Shown here piece by piece: positions 48,732 through 57,500 of a DNA stretch of 64,000 bases. Each line of letters starts with the position of its first letter. Positions within the stretch are counted from its first letter, which is position 1. The notes below the pieces were generated by a model. It saw nothing but the letters and a program-made list of their open reading frames with translations. It did no database searches and was not told the origin of the DNA. Source of the stretch: Azospirillum brasilense (GTDB lineage Bacteria > Pseudomonadota > Alphaproteobacteria > Azospirillales > Azospirillaceae); contig NZ_VITI01000016.1 in the NCBI RefSeq assembly GCF_007827795.1, forward strand, positions 49,973 to 113,972, read 5' to 3'. The translations under genes and the position numbers were made by a program.

Positions 48732-49823
48732 ATGACCAGCGTGACCGAAGCCTCCACCCTCTCCACCGCCGAGGCGATGCGCGCCCGGCGCAAGGCCCGC
48801 CTCGCCCACAGCCTGAACCGTGCCGCCGCCACCCTGCAGATCGTCGGGCTCGGCTGGCTCGGCCCGCTGCTCCGCATGGCCGCCGGGGACAGCCCGCGCC
48901 AGCAGGGGCGGGAGCTGTGGCAGCAGATGGGCGTGCCGCTGACCGCCCTGATGCTGTTCCTCGCCGCCTGGGCGTGGCTGGCGCCGCAGGTGAACACCAG
49001 CCTGGGCGCCATCCCCGGCCCGGCCCAGGTGTGGGAGCAGGTGGGCGTCCTGCACGCCGACCATCAGGCCGAACGCGCCAAGGAGGCCGCCTTCTACGAC
49101 CGGCAGGCCAAGCGCAACGCCGAGCTGCTGGCCAAGGACCCGAGCGCCGAGGTCAAGACCCGGCCCTACGCCGGCAAGCCGACCTATCTCGACCAGATCG
49201 TCACCAGCCTGAAGACGGTCTTCACCGGCTTCCTGCTCGGCGCGCTGGTGGCGGTGCCGCTGGGCGTGGCCTGCGGCCTGTCGCGCACGGTCAACGCGGC
49301 GATGAACCCGCTGATCCAGATCTTCAAGCCGGTGTCGCCGCTGGCCTGGCTGCCGCTGGTCACCATGGTGGTCAGCGCCACCGTGTCGAGCGACAACCCG
49401 ACCTTCGAGAAGTCCTTCCTGACCTCCGCCGTCACGGTCACGCTCTGCTCGCTGTGGCCGACGCTGATCAACACGGCGGTCGGCGTGTCCTCCATCGACA
49501 AGGACCTGATGAACGTGGGCAAGGTGCTGCAGCTCTCCGGCCCGACGATGGTGCGCCGGCTCGTGCTGCCCTCGGCGCTGCCCTACATCTTCACGGGTCT
49601 GCGGCTGTCGCTGGGCGTGGGCTGGATGGTGCTGATCGCGGCGGAGATGCTGGCCCAGAATCCCGGCCTCGGCAAGTTCGTGTGGGACGAGTTCCAGAAC
49701 GGCTCCTCCTCCTCGCTCGCCCGCATCATGGTGGCGGTCTTCACCATCGGCCTGATCGGCTTCCTGCTCGACCGCGTCATGCTGGCCTTCCAGGCCGCCG
49801 TTTCCCACACCGGCACCCGCTGA
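48732..49823 (+). CDS. nrtB: Nitrate ABC transporter permease
   Basis: Membrane protein of 363 residues. A long N-terminal cytoplasmic part, a first helix near residues 77-95, a charged periplasmic loop (about 110-155, rich in Lys/Glu) and then the permease core with the coupling loop (GKVLQLSGPTMVRRLVLPSALPYIFTGLR). Longer than SsuC-type permeases but normal for NrtB. ATG at 48732; the upstream frame is repeat-derived. The ATPase gene follows after 13 bases. Confidence 0.92.
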   Translation: MTSVTEASTLSTAEAMRARRKARLAHSLNRAAATLQIVGLGWLGPLLRMAAGDSPRQQGRELWQQMGVPLTALMLFLAAWAWLAPQVNTSLGAIPGPAQVWEQVGVLHADHQAERAKEAAFYDRQAKRNAELLAKDPSAEVKTRPYAGKPTYLDQIVTSLKTVFTGFLLGALVAVPLGVACGLSRTVNAAMNPLIQIFKPVSPLAWLPLVTMVVSATVSSDNPTFEKSFLTSAVTVTLCSLWPTLINTAVGVSSIDKDLMNVGKVLQLSGPTMVRRLVLPSALPYIFTGLRLSLGVGWMVLIAAEMLAQNPGLGKFVWDEFQNGSSSSLARIMVAVFTIGLIGFLLDRVMLAFQAAVSHTGTR

Positions 49824-49836
49824 GGAGTCCCCGAGC

Positions 49837-51501
49837 ATGGCCATCCTTGAGCTGAAGAACGTCGCGAAGTCCTACGGCGGGACCGAGGTGCTGCGCGGAA
49901 TCGACCTGTCCATCGCGGAGGGGGAGTTCGTCGCCATCGTCGGCTTCTCCGGCGCCGGCAAGACCACGCTGGTCAACCTGATGGGCGGGCTGGCCGCCCC
50001 CGACGCCGGCGAGGTGCTGTTCCGCGGCCAGCCGGTGCGCGGGCCGGGGGCGGAGCGCGGCGTCGTGTTCCAGAACTACTCGCTGATGCCCTGGCTGAGC
50101 GTGAAGGACAACGTGGCGCTGGCCGTGGACGCCGTGCACAAGGGCAAGGCGTCCACGGAGCGCGGCGTGCTGACCCGCCGGGCGGTGGAGACGGTGGGGC
50201 TGGGCCACGCCACCGACCGCCGCCCCAAGGAGCTGTCGGGCGGCATGCGCCAGCGCGTCGGCTTCGCCCGCGCGCTCGCCATGAGCCCGGAAATGCTGCT
50301 GCTGGACGAGCCGCTGTCGGCGCTGGACGCGCTGACCCGCGCCAAGCTCCAGGACGAGATCGAGGCGATCTGGCGCAAGGACCGCAAGACCGTCGTCCTC
50401 ATCACCAACGACGTGGACGAGGCCATCCTGCTGGCCGACCGCATCATCCCGCTGACGCCGGGTCCGGGGGCGACGCTCGGCCCCGCCTTCGCGGTGGACC
50501 TGCCGCGCCCGCGCGACCGCACCGCCGTGAACCACGACCCGGACTTCAAGCGCCTGCGCGCCGAGGTCACGGCCTGGCTGATGGAGGCCGGGGCCAGCCG
50601 CGCCGCCGCCGCGGTGGACGAGACCCTGACCCTGCCGGCGGCGACGCCGATCACCGCCGCACCGCAGCCCAAGGCTTATCTGGCCGGGCAAGCCGGCGGC
50701 CTGTCCGACGACCGCTACGTCGAGTTCAGCCGGGTCACCAAGACCTTCGCCACGCCGAAGGGGCCGCTGACCGTGGTGGACGGCTTCGACCTGAAGATGC
50801 GCAAGGGGGAGTTCATCTCCCTGATCGGTCATTCGGGCTGCGGCAAGTCCACCGTCTTGTCGATGGTCGCCGGGCTCGCCGACGTCTCCAGCGGCGGCAT
50901 CGTGCTGGACGGCAAGGAGGTCGTCGGCGCCGGCCCCGACCGGGCGGTGGTCTTCCAGGCGCCCAGCCTGTTCCCCTGGCTGACCGCGCTGGAGAACGTC
51001 ATGCTGGGGGTGGACCGCGTCTACCCGCAGGCCGGCCGGGGGGAGCGCGACGACATCGCCCGTTACTACCTGTCGCGCGTCGGGCTGGGCGACGCCATGA
51101 ACAAGAAGGCGGCGGAGCTGTCCAACGGCATGAAGCAGCGCGTCGGCATCGCGCGGGCCTTCGCCCTGTCGCCGAAGCTGCTGCTGCTGGACGAGCCCTT
51201 CGGAATGCTGGACAGCCTGACCCGCTGGGAGCTTCAGGAGGTGCTGATGGAGGTGTGGGCGCGCACCCAGGTCACCGCCATCTGCGTCACCCACGACGTT
51301 GACGAGGCGATCCTGCTGGCCGACCGTGTGGTGATGATGTCCAACGGGCCGAACGCCCGCATCGGCCACATCCTGGAGGTGGACATCCCCCACCCCCGGA
51401 CCCGGCAGGCCCTGCTGGAGCATCCCCGTTACTACGCCTACCGGGAGGAGCTGCTGAACTTCCTGGAAGGCGGGCATCACGGGACGGTGAAAGCGGCGTG
51501 A
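49837..51501 (+). CDS. nrtC: Nitrate ABC transporter ATPase, two ATP-binding domains fused
   Basis: Protein of 554 residues with two complete ABC domains. First: Walker A GFSGAGKT (36-43), signature LSGGMRQR, Walker B LLLLDEP, and an Asn instead of the switch His (LITNDVDEA). Second: Walker A GHSGCGKS (331-338), signature LSNGMKQR, Walker B LLLLDEP, intact His (CVTHDVDEA). In cyanobacteria NrtC and NrtD are separate; here both nucleotide sites are in one chain, with a likely asymmetric catalytic pair. It replaces two ATPase genes in the nrt operon. Confidence 0.92.
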   Translation: MAILELKNVAKSYGGTEVLRGIDLSIAEGEFVAIVGFSGAGKTTLVNLMGGLAAPDAGEVLFRGQPVRGPGAERGVVFQNYSLMPWLSVKDNVALAVDAVHKGKASTERGVLTRRAVETVGLGHATDRRPKELSGGMRQRVGFARALAMSPEMLLLDEPLSALDALTRAKLQDEIEAIWRKDRKTVVLITNDVDEAILLADRIIPLTPGPGATLGPAFAVDLPRPRDRTAVNHDPDFKRLRAEVTAWLMEAGASRAAAAVDETLTLPAATPITAAPQPKAYLAGQAGGLSDDRYVEFSRVTKTFATPKGPLTVVDGFDLKMRKGEFISLIGHSGCGKSTVLSMVAGLADVSSGGIVLDGKEVVGAGPDRAVVFQAPSLFPWLTALENVMLGVDRVYPQAGRGERDDIARYYLSRVGLGDAMNKKAAELSNGMKQRVGIARAFALSPKLLLLDEPFGMLDSLTRWELQEVLMEVWARTQVTAICVTHDVDEAILLADRVVMMSNGPNARIGHILEVDIPHPRTRQALLEHPRYYAYREELLNFLEGGHHGTVKAA

Positions 51502-51534
51502 CGTGGGCGGCGTGAAGGGGAGGGCGGAGCGGCC

Positions 51535-52137
51535 ATGGCGAACAAACCCCTGAGCATTCTGGTGGCCGGCCCCGACGCCGACGCCACGTGGCCGGTGGAG
51601 GACGGCTTGGCCGGGGCGGGGGGCCGCGACCGGTTCGCCGACCGGATCGTCGTGGTCCATGGCTTCGCCGACTTGGCCGTCCGCGTCGCCGCGCTGGCGC
51701 CGGACGCGGTCGTCGCTGTTTTGGAAACATCGGACCCCGCGACGCTGGACGGCGTCTTCCGGCTGGCCCGGTCCGGAGCCTGCGCCGTCGTCCTGTTCGC
51801 CGACAAAGCGCCGCCGGGGGCAGCCGCGCAGGCGGCGGAGGCCGGGGTGGCCGCCTTCGTCCTGGACGGTCTGCACCCCGCCCGCGTGCGGCCGATCCTG
51901 GAAACCGCGCTGGCCCGCTACGCTGCTTTTGAAACGCTGAAACGCGAACGCGACGAGGCGCGCACGCAGCTCGCCGACCGCAAGCTGATCGAGCGGGCGA
52001 AGGGCATTCTGATGCAGCAGAAGTCCCTGACGGAGGAGGCGGCCTACAACGCCTTGCGCAAGGCCGCCATGAAGCAGGGCCGCCGCATCGCCGACATCGC
52101 CCAGAGCGTCATCACGGCCGCCGAGATCGAGCTGTGA
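51535..52137 (+). CDS. nasT: ANTAR-domain antitermination regulator (NasT-like)
   Basis: Protein of 200 residues. Residues 1-125 are a receiver-like domain in which the phospho-acceptor Asp position reads VLETSDP and the conserved Lys is not evident, so it is a pseudo-receiver. Residues about 140-195 are the ANTAR RNA-binding domain (LADRKLIERAKGILMQQK, AYNALRKAAMKQGRRIADIA). It is the last gene of the nrt operon, 33 bases after nrtCD. Its likely RNA targets are the AACGGC stem-loops in the nirB and nrtA leaders. The usual nitrate-sensing partner NasS is not in the window. Confidence 0.9.
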   Translation: MANKPLSILVAGPDADATWPVEDGLAGAGGRDRFADRIVVVHGFADLAVRVAALAPDAVVAVLETSDPATLDGVFRLARSGACAVVLFADKAPPGAAAQAAEAGVAAFVLDGLHPARVRPILETALARYAAFETLKRERDEARTQLADRKLIERAKGILMQQKSLTEEAAYNALRKAAMKQGRRIADIAQSVITAAEIEL

Positions 52138-52473
52138 AACGTTTCAAAACAAGCGCTTCGGACGCAAATGATACCGAACGACCGATTCACTTCCTGGACT
52201 GAGGGGTCGATGCTCGAACGGTGCGGTGACGGTGCGTCCCTCAACAATGCCAAAGCGTGCGAGTCACGGCAAGCCGTCCTGTCGGCTGTCGCAGCGCGCA
52301 TGTCGTGCCAACCGCTCCGCGGAGGGCTGCTGGCCGACCGTCAGCTTTTCTGAAATCGTCTTCCCGTCCACCGAACCTCCCCTTTCAATTCCGTGAAGGC
52401 ACACGTCAGAGTGTTAAGAATCCCGCCACCCCGGCCGCGACAACGACGGCCCAGGCCGGCGCACGCCATGCCG
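52138..52473. other. Gene-free stretch of about 335 bases
   Basis: Between the convergent nasT and arsH genes. Lower GC than its surroundings. A small stem AGCCG/CGGCT near 52269-52285 and a palindrome CTCCGCGGAG near 52315 are visible, but neither has a T-tract. No gene seen. Confidence 0.5.
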
Positions 52474-53235
52474 TCACGCGGTTCTTTCACCGCTCATCGC
52501 AGCGGCGGCCAGGGCCCGCGCCTCGGTTTCCGCCTTCAAACCGGCCTCGCGGCGCTCGCTGTAGCGATCGGTCAGGTAGTCGCTGCGGTCGCGCACCAGT
52601 AGGGTGAACTTGACCAGTTCCTCCATCACGTCCACCACGCGGTCGTAATAGGGCGAGGGCTTCATCCGCCCGGCCTCGTCGAACTCCTGATAGGCCTTGG
52701 CGACGGAGGACTGGTTGGGGATGGTCACCATCCGCATCCAGCGGCCCAGCACCCGCATCGCGTTGACCGCGTTGAAGGACTGCGAGCCGCCGGAAACCTG
52801 CATCACCGCCAGCGTCCGGCCCTGCGTCGGCCGGATACCGCCGCTTTCCAGCGGCAGCCAGTCGATCTGGCATTTCAGGATGCCGGTGATGGTGCCGTGG
52901 CGTTCCGGACTGACCCACACCTGCCCTTCCGACCATTGCGACAGGGCGCGCAGTTCCGCCACCTTGGGATGATCGACCGGCACGCTGTCCGGCAGCGGCA
53001 GGCCGTGGGGATCGAAGATCCGCGTCTCCGCCCCCATGCGCCGCAGCAGACGGGCGGCTTCTTCGGCCAGGAAGCGGCTGTACGACCGTTCCCGCAGCGA
53101 GCCGTAGAGCAGCAGGATGCGCGGCGGGTGGGTCGACGGCCGCTCCGCTGTCAGCCTGTCGAGGTCGGGAGCCTCGAAATAGGACTCGTCCAGGCTCGGC
53201 AAGGAGTCACTTCCGGTCGTCTCGATATCATGCAT
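52474..53235 (-). CDS. arsH: Arsenical resistance flavoprotein
   Basis: NADPH-dependent FMN protein of 253 residues of the ArsH family, which oxidises trivalent organoarsenicals. The FMN-binding GSLRERSYSRFLAEEAARLL, the SPERHGTITGILKCQIDW segment and SGGSQSFNAVNAMRVLGRWM are typical. Last gene of the arsenic operon; its start overlaps the acr3 end by eight bases. Family length is normal. Confidence 0.95.
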   Translation of the reverse strand: MHDIETTGSDSLPSLDESYFEAPDLDRLTAERPSTHPPRILLLYGSLRERSYSRFLAEEAARLLRRMGAETRIFDPHGLPLPDSVPVDHPKVAELRALSQWSEGQVWVSPERHGTITGILKCQIDWLPLESGGIRPTQGRTLAVMQVSGGSQSFNAVNAMRVLGRWMRMVTIPNQSSVAKAYQEFDEAGRMKPSPYYDRVVDVMEELVKFTLLVRDRSDYLTDRYSERREAGLKAETEARALAAAAMSGERTA

Positions 53236-54301
53236 GGCTGCGTCCCTCGTACCAGGGCTTGGTCGCCTTGACGATCCTCACCACCGACAGCATCACCGGC
53301 ACCTCGACCAGCACGCCGACCACGGTGGCGAGCGCCGCCCCGGAGCCCAAACCGAACAGGCTGATGGCGGCGGCGACCGCCAGTTCGAAGAAGTTGGAGG
53401 CGCCGATCAGCGCCGCCGGAGCCGCCACGCACCACGCCACCCCGAAGCGGCGTGACAGCCAGTAGGCCAGCCCGGCGTTGAAATAGACCTGGATCAGGAT
53501 CGGCACCGCCAGCAGAACGATGACCAGCGGCTGGGCCAGGATCTGTTCGCCCTGGAAGCCGAACAGCAGCACCAGCGTGGTCAGCAGCGCCACCAGCGAC
53601 ACCGGTTGGATCAGGTCGAGCCGGCGCTTCAGAGCCGCCTCGCCGCCGCTGGCCAGCAGGCTGCGGCGCCAGAGTTGGGCGCCGACCACGGGGATGACGA
53701 TGTAGAGCAGCACCGACAGCAGCAGCGTGTCCCACGGCACGGTGATCGACGCGACGCCCAGCAGCAGGCCGACCAGCGGCGCGAAGGCGAAGACCATGAT
53801 GATGTCGTTCAGCGCCACCTGGCTCAGCGTGTAGTGCGGCTCGCCCTCGCACAGGTTCGACCAGACGAAGACCATGGCGGTGCAGGGTGCCGCCGCCAGC
53901 AGGATCAGGCCGGCGATGTAGGAGGAAATCTGGTCCTGCGGCAGCAGCGGGGCAAACAGGTTTCCGATGAACAGCGTGCCGAGCAGCGCCATCGAGAACG
54001 GCTTGACCGCCCAGTTGATGAACAGGGTGACGCCGACGCCGCGCCAATGCTCCTTGACCTGCCCCAGAGCGCCGAGGTCGATCTTCAGCAGCATCGGCAC
54101 GATCATCAGCCAGATCAGCACCGCCACCGGCAGGTTGACCTTGGCGACCTCGGCCGCGGCGATCGCCTGGAACAGGCCGGGCACCAGATGGCCGAGTGCG
54201 ATGCCGGCGACGATGCACAGCGCGACCCAGACGCTGAGGTAACGCTCGAACAGCCCCATGGCGGGGCGGGCCGCCGGGGCGGCATGGATGTCAGCGGTCA
54301 T
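53228..54301 (-). CDS. acr3: Arsenite efflux permease, ACR3 family
   Basis: Membrane protein of 357 residues with about ten helices. The ACR3 hallmark AAPCTAMVFVWSNLCEGE, containing the essential Cys, and the second conserved block (GASNFFELAVAAAISLFGL) are present. It exports As(III) made by the two reductases encoded upstream. 12 bases separate it from the glutaredoxin-type arsC. Confidence 0.95.
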   Translation of the reverse strand: MTADIHAAPAARPAMGLFERYLSVWVALCIVAGIALGHLVPGLFQAIAAAEVAKVNLPVAVLIWLMIVPMLLKIDLGALGQVKEHWRGVGVTLFINWAVKPFSMALLGTLFIGNLFAPLLPQDQISSYIAGLILLAAAPCTAMVFVWSNLCEGEPHYTLSQVALNDIIMVFAFAPLVGLLLGVASITVPWDTLLLSVLLYIVIPVVGAQLWRRSLLASGGEAALKRRLDLIQPVSLVALLTTLVLLFGFQGEQILAQPLVIVLLAVPILIQVYFNAGLAYWLSRRFGVAWCVAAPAALIGASNFFELAVAAAISLFGLGSGAALATVVGVLVEVPVMLSVVRIVKATKPWYEGRSHA

Positions 54302-54313
54302 GATGCTTGTCCG

Positions 54314-54748
54314 TCAGGAGGCTTTGCCGATGCGGTGTCCGGCGGCATCGACGACCTGCTCGCCATCTTCCTTGGCGAAGGCGCCGCGCTGGGCATCGGA
54401 GAGGATGTCGAGCACCGCCTCGGACGGGCGGCACAGCCGCACGCCGAGCGGCGTCACCACGATCGGCCGGTTGATCAGGATCGGGTGGGCCATCATGGCG
54501 TCGAGCAGTCGGTCGTCGCTCAACGACGGGTCGTCGAGCCTGAGCTCGGCAAAGGGCGTGCCCTTCTCGCGCAGCACGGCACGCACCGGCACGCCCATAC
54601 GGCGGATCAGGTCGGCGAGTTCCTCGCGCGTCGGCGGTGTCTTCAGATACTCGATCACCGTCGGCTCGACGCCGCTGTTGCGGATCAGCGCCAGCGTGTT
54701 GCGCGACGTGCCGCAATCGGGGTTGTGGTAGATGGTGACCGGCGTCAT
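54314..54748 (-). CDS. arsC: Arsenate reductase, glutaredoxin-dependent type
   Basis: Protein of 144 residues of the ArsC/Spx thioredoxin-fold family. The catalytic Cys12 is in HNPDCGTSRNTL and the substrate-binding arginines appear in LINRPIV and GVRLCRP. This enzyme couples to glutaredoxin and glutathione. ATGA overlap with the upstream phosphatase-type reductase. Having both types in one operon is uncommon but known. Confidence 0.94.
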   Translation of the reverse strand: MTPVTIYHNPDCGTSRNTLALIRNSGVEPTVIEYLKTPPTREELADLIRRMGVPVRAVLREKGTPFAELRLDDPSLSDDRLLDAMMAHPILINRPIVVTPLGVRLCRPSEAVLDILSDAQRGAFAKEDGEQVVDAAGHRIGKAS

Positions 54749-55263
54749 CGCGCCGCCTCCGGCGTGGCGGACTCCTGGCCCATGTCATCCAGCTTGCGTT
54801 TCAGCGCCAGCCGGTCGAGCGAGGCGATGGGCAGGCTGACGAAGGCCTGGATGCGGCGCTGGATTTGGCCGAACACTGTGGCGGTGAAGGCGGCCTTCTC
54901 CGCGTCGGTGCCCTGGGCACTCGACGGGTCCGGAAAGCCCCAGTGCGCCGTCATCGGCTGTCCCGGCCACACCGGGCAGACCTCCCCGGCGGCGTTGTCG
55001 CAAACGGTGACGATGAAATCCATGTGCGGGGCACCCGGTGCGGCGAACTCATCCCAGGTCTTGGAGCGCAGTTCGGCGGTCGGGAAGCCGAGCCGTTCCA
55101 GCAGGTCATGGACAGAGGGGTTGATGCGCCCGGACGGCTGGCTGCCGGCGCTGAAGCCGCGGAAGCGGCCCTTGCCCTCCCGGTTCAGCAGGCATTCCGC
55201 CATGACGCTGCGGGCGCTGTTGTGGGTGCACAGGAACAGGACGTTGTAGACGCGGTCGGTCAT
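54745..55263 (-). CDS. arsC: Arsenate reductase, low-molecular-weight phosphatase type
   Basis: Protein of 172 residues. The CX5R active-site loop LCTHNSARS (Cys12) and a redox Cys pair region (TVCDNAAGEVCPVWPG) match thioredoxin-coupled arsenate reductases. The extended C-terminus (AAFTATVFGQIQRRIQAF) is usual for proteobacterial ArsC of this class. The ATG at 55263 is chosen; the frame runs 28 codons further up without a ribosome-binding site. Confidence 0.92.
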   Translation of the reverse strand: MTDRVYNVLFLCTHNSARSVMAECLLNREGKGRFRGFSAGSQPSGRINPSVHDLLERLGFPTAELRSKTWDEFAAPGAPHMDFIVTVCDNAAGEVCPVWPGQPMTAHWGFPDPSSAQGTDAEKAAFTATVFGQIQRRIQAFVSLPIASLDRLALKRKLDDMGQESATPEAAR

Positions 55264-55315
55264 CGCAGGATCGCCTTTCCGGGCCGCGGGAAGCGCGGCG
55301 GTTGGGGTCGGGGCA

Positions 55316-55672
55316 TCAGGCGTCGTGGTCGCATCCGTCGGGACCACACGGGACGGCCTGGATCAGGTCGGCGGAGCAGAGTTCGGGACGGCCCTGGCAA
55401 CAGTCCTCCATCAGAAAGGCGATCAGCCGGCGGGTGCCCTCATAGTCGGACGCATAGAAAATCTGCCGCTGCACCCGCCAGGAGCGGAGCAGGCCGGCGC
55501 GTTCCAGCGTCGCCAGATGATGGGACAGGGTGGAGGCCGGAACCCCCACCTGCTGGGCAATCTCGCCCGCCGTCAGCCCGTTCGGCCCCACCGTGATCAG
55601 CAGGCGGAACACGGCCAGACGGGTTTCCTGGGCGAGCGCGGCGAAGGCGTCGATGGCGGTCTTGCTTTCCAT
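55316..55672 (-). CDS. arsR: ArsR-family arsenic-responsive repressor
   Basis: Winged-helix repressor of 118 residues (ALAQETRLAVFRLLI, VPASTLSHHLATLERAGLL). The C-terminal cysteines (EDCCQG, ELCSAD, VPCGPDGC) are placed for As(III) sensing; there is no CVC metal motif in the recognition helix, so it belongs to the group sensing at the C-terminus. First gene of the operon arsR-arsC-arsC-acr3-arsH. No Shine-Dalgarno precedes the ATG, and the promoter -10 lies only six bases away, suggesting a leaderless message. Confidence 0.93.
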   Translation of the reverse strand: MESKTAIDAFAALAQETRLAVFRLLITVGPNGLTAGEIAQQVGVPASTLSHHLATLERAGLLRSWRVQRQIFYASDYEGTRRLIAFLMEDCCQGRPELCSADLIQAVPCGPDGCDHDA

Positions 55673-55674
55673 GA

Positions 55675-55707
55675 TTCGACAATAGTCGAATTATCGATGT
55701 GAGGCAA
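55675..55707 (-). promoter_or_regulatory. ars promoter and ArsR operator
   Basis: Minus strand: -35 TTGCCT (55702-55707), 17-base spacer, -10 TATTGT (55679-55684). A perfect palindrome TTCGAC-AATA-GTCGAA at 55675-55690 covers the -10. Repression by ArsR at this site is the natural reading. Confidence 0.7.
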
Positions 55708-55734
55708 TCAGCTGAACACCTCGACAAGCCGACG

Positions 55735-55830
55735 TTGAGCAAGAGATCAGGCGGCGAAAGTTGTAGGCGAGCTTGGCGATGCCGATCTTCACCGTCGCGC
55801 GACCGAGGCCGGCGGCCAGGGTGAACCAGG
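55735..55830 (-). pseudogene. IS5-like transposase C-terminal remnant
   Basis: A minus-strand frame reads LGRATVKIGIAKLAYNFRRLIS, the usual tail of IS5-type transposases (...LAYN.RR...). The catalytic part is absent and the remainder of the frame is unrelated. Confidence 0.65.
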
Positions 55831-56002
55831 GGAAGCACCGGAGCACCCGCAACGCCAAGGCTTTTTGAGGTGTCCGAATGCGCGGACCGAAAGCCATCTT
55901 CTGCGCAATCAAGACGGCAGTTCTCCAGGGAGGTGCCGGATCGCGAGGAACTTACGGCGGCTGGGCTGCGTGATGCTTCCTCCCCGGCGGATGGACAAAC
56001 GC

Positions 56003-56047
56003 ATGGCCCAAGCCTACGGACAGGATTTGCGGGATCGTTCGAAGTAG
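56003..56047 (+). pseudogene. IS630-like transposase N-terminal remnant
   Basis: MAQAYGQDLRDR matches the start of IS630-family transposases; the frame diverges after the Arg and stops two codons later. Only about 12 residues survive. Confidence 0.5.
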
Positions 56048-56100
56048 CGCCCCTTGAAGTCCGGCACGGCTTAGTTCTGCCCAGCCATTCCGCCGGATCT

Positions 56101-56121
56101 GGGTCAACTCTGCAACAGAGC
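56101..56121 (-). mobile_element. Possible insertion-sequence end
   Basis: The minus strand reads GCTCTGTTGCAGAGTTGACC, resembling the GGCTCTGTTGCAAA-type terminal repeats of IS6-like and some IS5-like elements. No matching second end found. It lies just upstream of the macA-like gene. Confidence 0.4.
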
Positions 56122-56209
56122 TTTCAACGGCGCCCCGTTGATTCAAGTCATGGCATTTCCCGCGTCTCCGGACAACGTTTGTCAAACGCACTTGGCGGAA
56201 GAGGTCGCG

Positions 56210-57490
56210 ATGACTGGACTCTTGCCACGGGAAGGGCCGGCGGACATCGAAGCGTTGCTGGGGCTGGACCGTTTGCCCCGGAACGCTTCGGGTGTGGTGC
56301 GCATCGGACGAGCCTGGTTGCTCGCCGTTGGTCTGGCCGCTCTGCTGGGCGTGGTTGTCTACTTCCTGCTTCGCTCCTCCACCGACAACATCCGCTACGC
56401 AACCGAACCGACGGTTCGCGGCGACCTGCACGTGATCGTCACCGCCACCGGCAGCGTCCAGCCGACAAGCCAAGTCGAGGTTTCAAGCGAGCTGTCCGGC
56501 ACCGTGCGCCGGGTTCTTGTCGATTACAACAGCGTGGTCGCCGCCGGTCAGATGCTGGCGGAACTGGACACCGACAAGGTCATGGCCAGCGTGGACAGTT
56601 CCCGCGCCAAACTGGCCGCCGCCGAGGCGAAGGTCGCCCAGGCGGAGGTCACCGTCGTCGAGACCGCGCGCGAACTCGATCGCAAGCAGACGTTGGTTCG
56701 CACCCGTGCAGGCACGCTTCAGAACCTGGACGTGGCGAGAGCGCTCCGCGACCGGGCCGTGGCGGCGCGGGCAAGCGCGCGGGCCGATGTCGGGGTGGCC
56801 GAGGCCGAGTTGACGCTGAATGAGTCGAACCTGCGCAAGACGGGCATCGTTTCGCCCATCGACGGCATCGTCCTGAAGCGCAACATCGATCCCGGCCAAA
56901 CCGTTGCCGCCACCTTTCAGGCGCCGGTGCTGTTCTCCATCGCCGAAGACCTGCGCCGGATGGAGGTGCAGGTTGACGTGGACGAGGCCGACGTCGGCAA
57001 GGTGCGCGAAGGACAGTCGGCCCGCTTCTCCGTCGATGCCCACCCCGATCACCATTTTCCCGCCGTCATCCGCGAACTGCGCTACGCCCCGGAGACGGTG
57101 CAGGGCGTCGTGACCTACAAGGCCATTCTTACCGTCGACAACAGCGCCATGCTGTTGCGTCCGGGCATGACCGCGACGGCGGAGATCGGTGTGCAGGACG
57201 TGGCGGACGCGCTTCTCGTGCCCAACGCCGCCCTGCGCTTCACGCCGCCAGTGGAGGCGGCGGGCCAAGGCGACCTGCTGAAACGGATGATGCCCGGCAT
57301 GCCGCAGTTCCGTTCCCCAAGTCCGCAGGAGCCCAGCGGCCCGTCGCGCACCGTGTGGACACTGCGCGACGGCGCCGCGGTGGAGGTGCCGGTCGTCACC
57401 GGAGCAAGCGACGGCCGGAGGACCGAGATTCTCCAGGGAGACCTGACGGAGGGTGCGGTTGTGATCGTGGACACGGCACCGACCCCCTGA
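56210..57490 (+). CDS. macA: MacA/HlyD-like periplasmic adaptor protein
   Basis: Protein of 426 residues: cytoplasmic head, one membrane helix (about 42-62), a lipoyl/barrel-sandwich hybrid domain (VTATGSVQPTSQVEVSSELSG), a coiled-coil hairpin rich in Ala/Glu/Arg (about 125-205) and beta-barrel domains (GIVLKRNIDPGQTVAAT, LRPGMTATAEIGV). It bridges the MacB-like transporter to an outer-membrane channel, which is not in the window. The ATG at 56210 with GGAAGAGG upstream is chosen. First gene of a three-gene unit. Confidence 0.88.
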   Translation: MTGLLPREGPADIEALLGLDRLPRNASGVVRIGRAWLLAVGLAALLGVVVYFLLRSSTDNIRYATEPTVRGDLHVIVTATGSVQPTSQVEVSSELSGTVRRVLVDYNSVVAAGQMLAELDTDKVMASVDSSRAKLAAAEAKVAQAEVTVVETARELDRKQTLVRTRAGTLQNLDVARALRDRAVAARASARADVGVAEAELTLNESNLRKTGIVSPIDGIVLKRNIDPGQTVAATFQAPVLFSIAEDLRRMEVQVDVDEADVGKVREGQSARFSVDAHPDHHFPAVIRELRYAPETVQGVVTYKAILTVDNSAMLLRPGMTATAEIGVQDVADALLVPNAALRFTPPVEAAGQGDLLKRMMPGMPQFRSPSPQEPSGPSRTVWTLRDGAAVEVPVVTGASDGRRTEILQGDLTEGAVVIVDTAPTP

Positions 57491-57500
57491 GGAGGGCAGC

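Noticed and set aside
49777..51876. 699-codon minus-strand frame opposite nrtCD
   Set aside because: Shadow frame; the plus strand has two full ABC ATPase domains.
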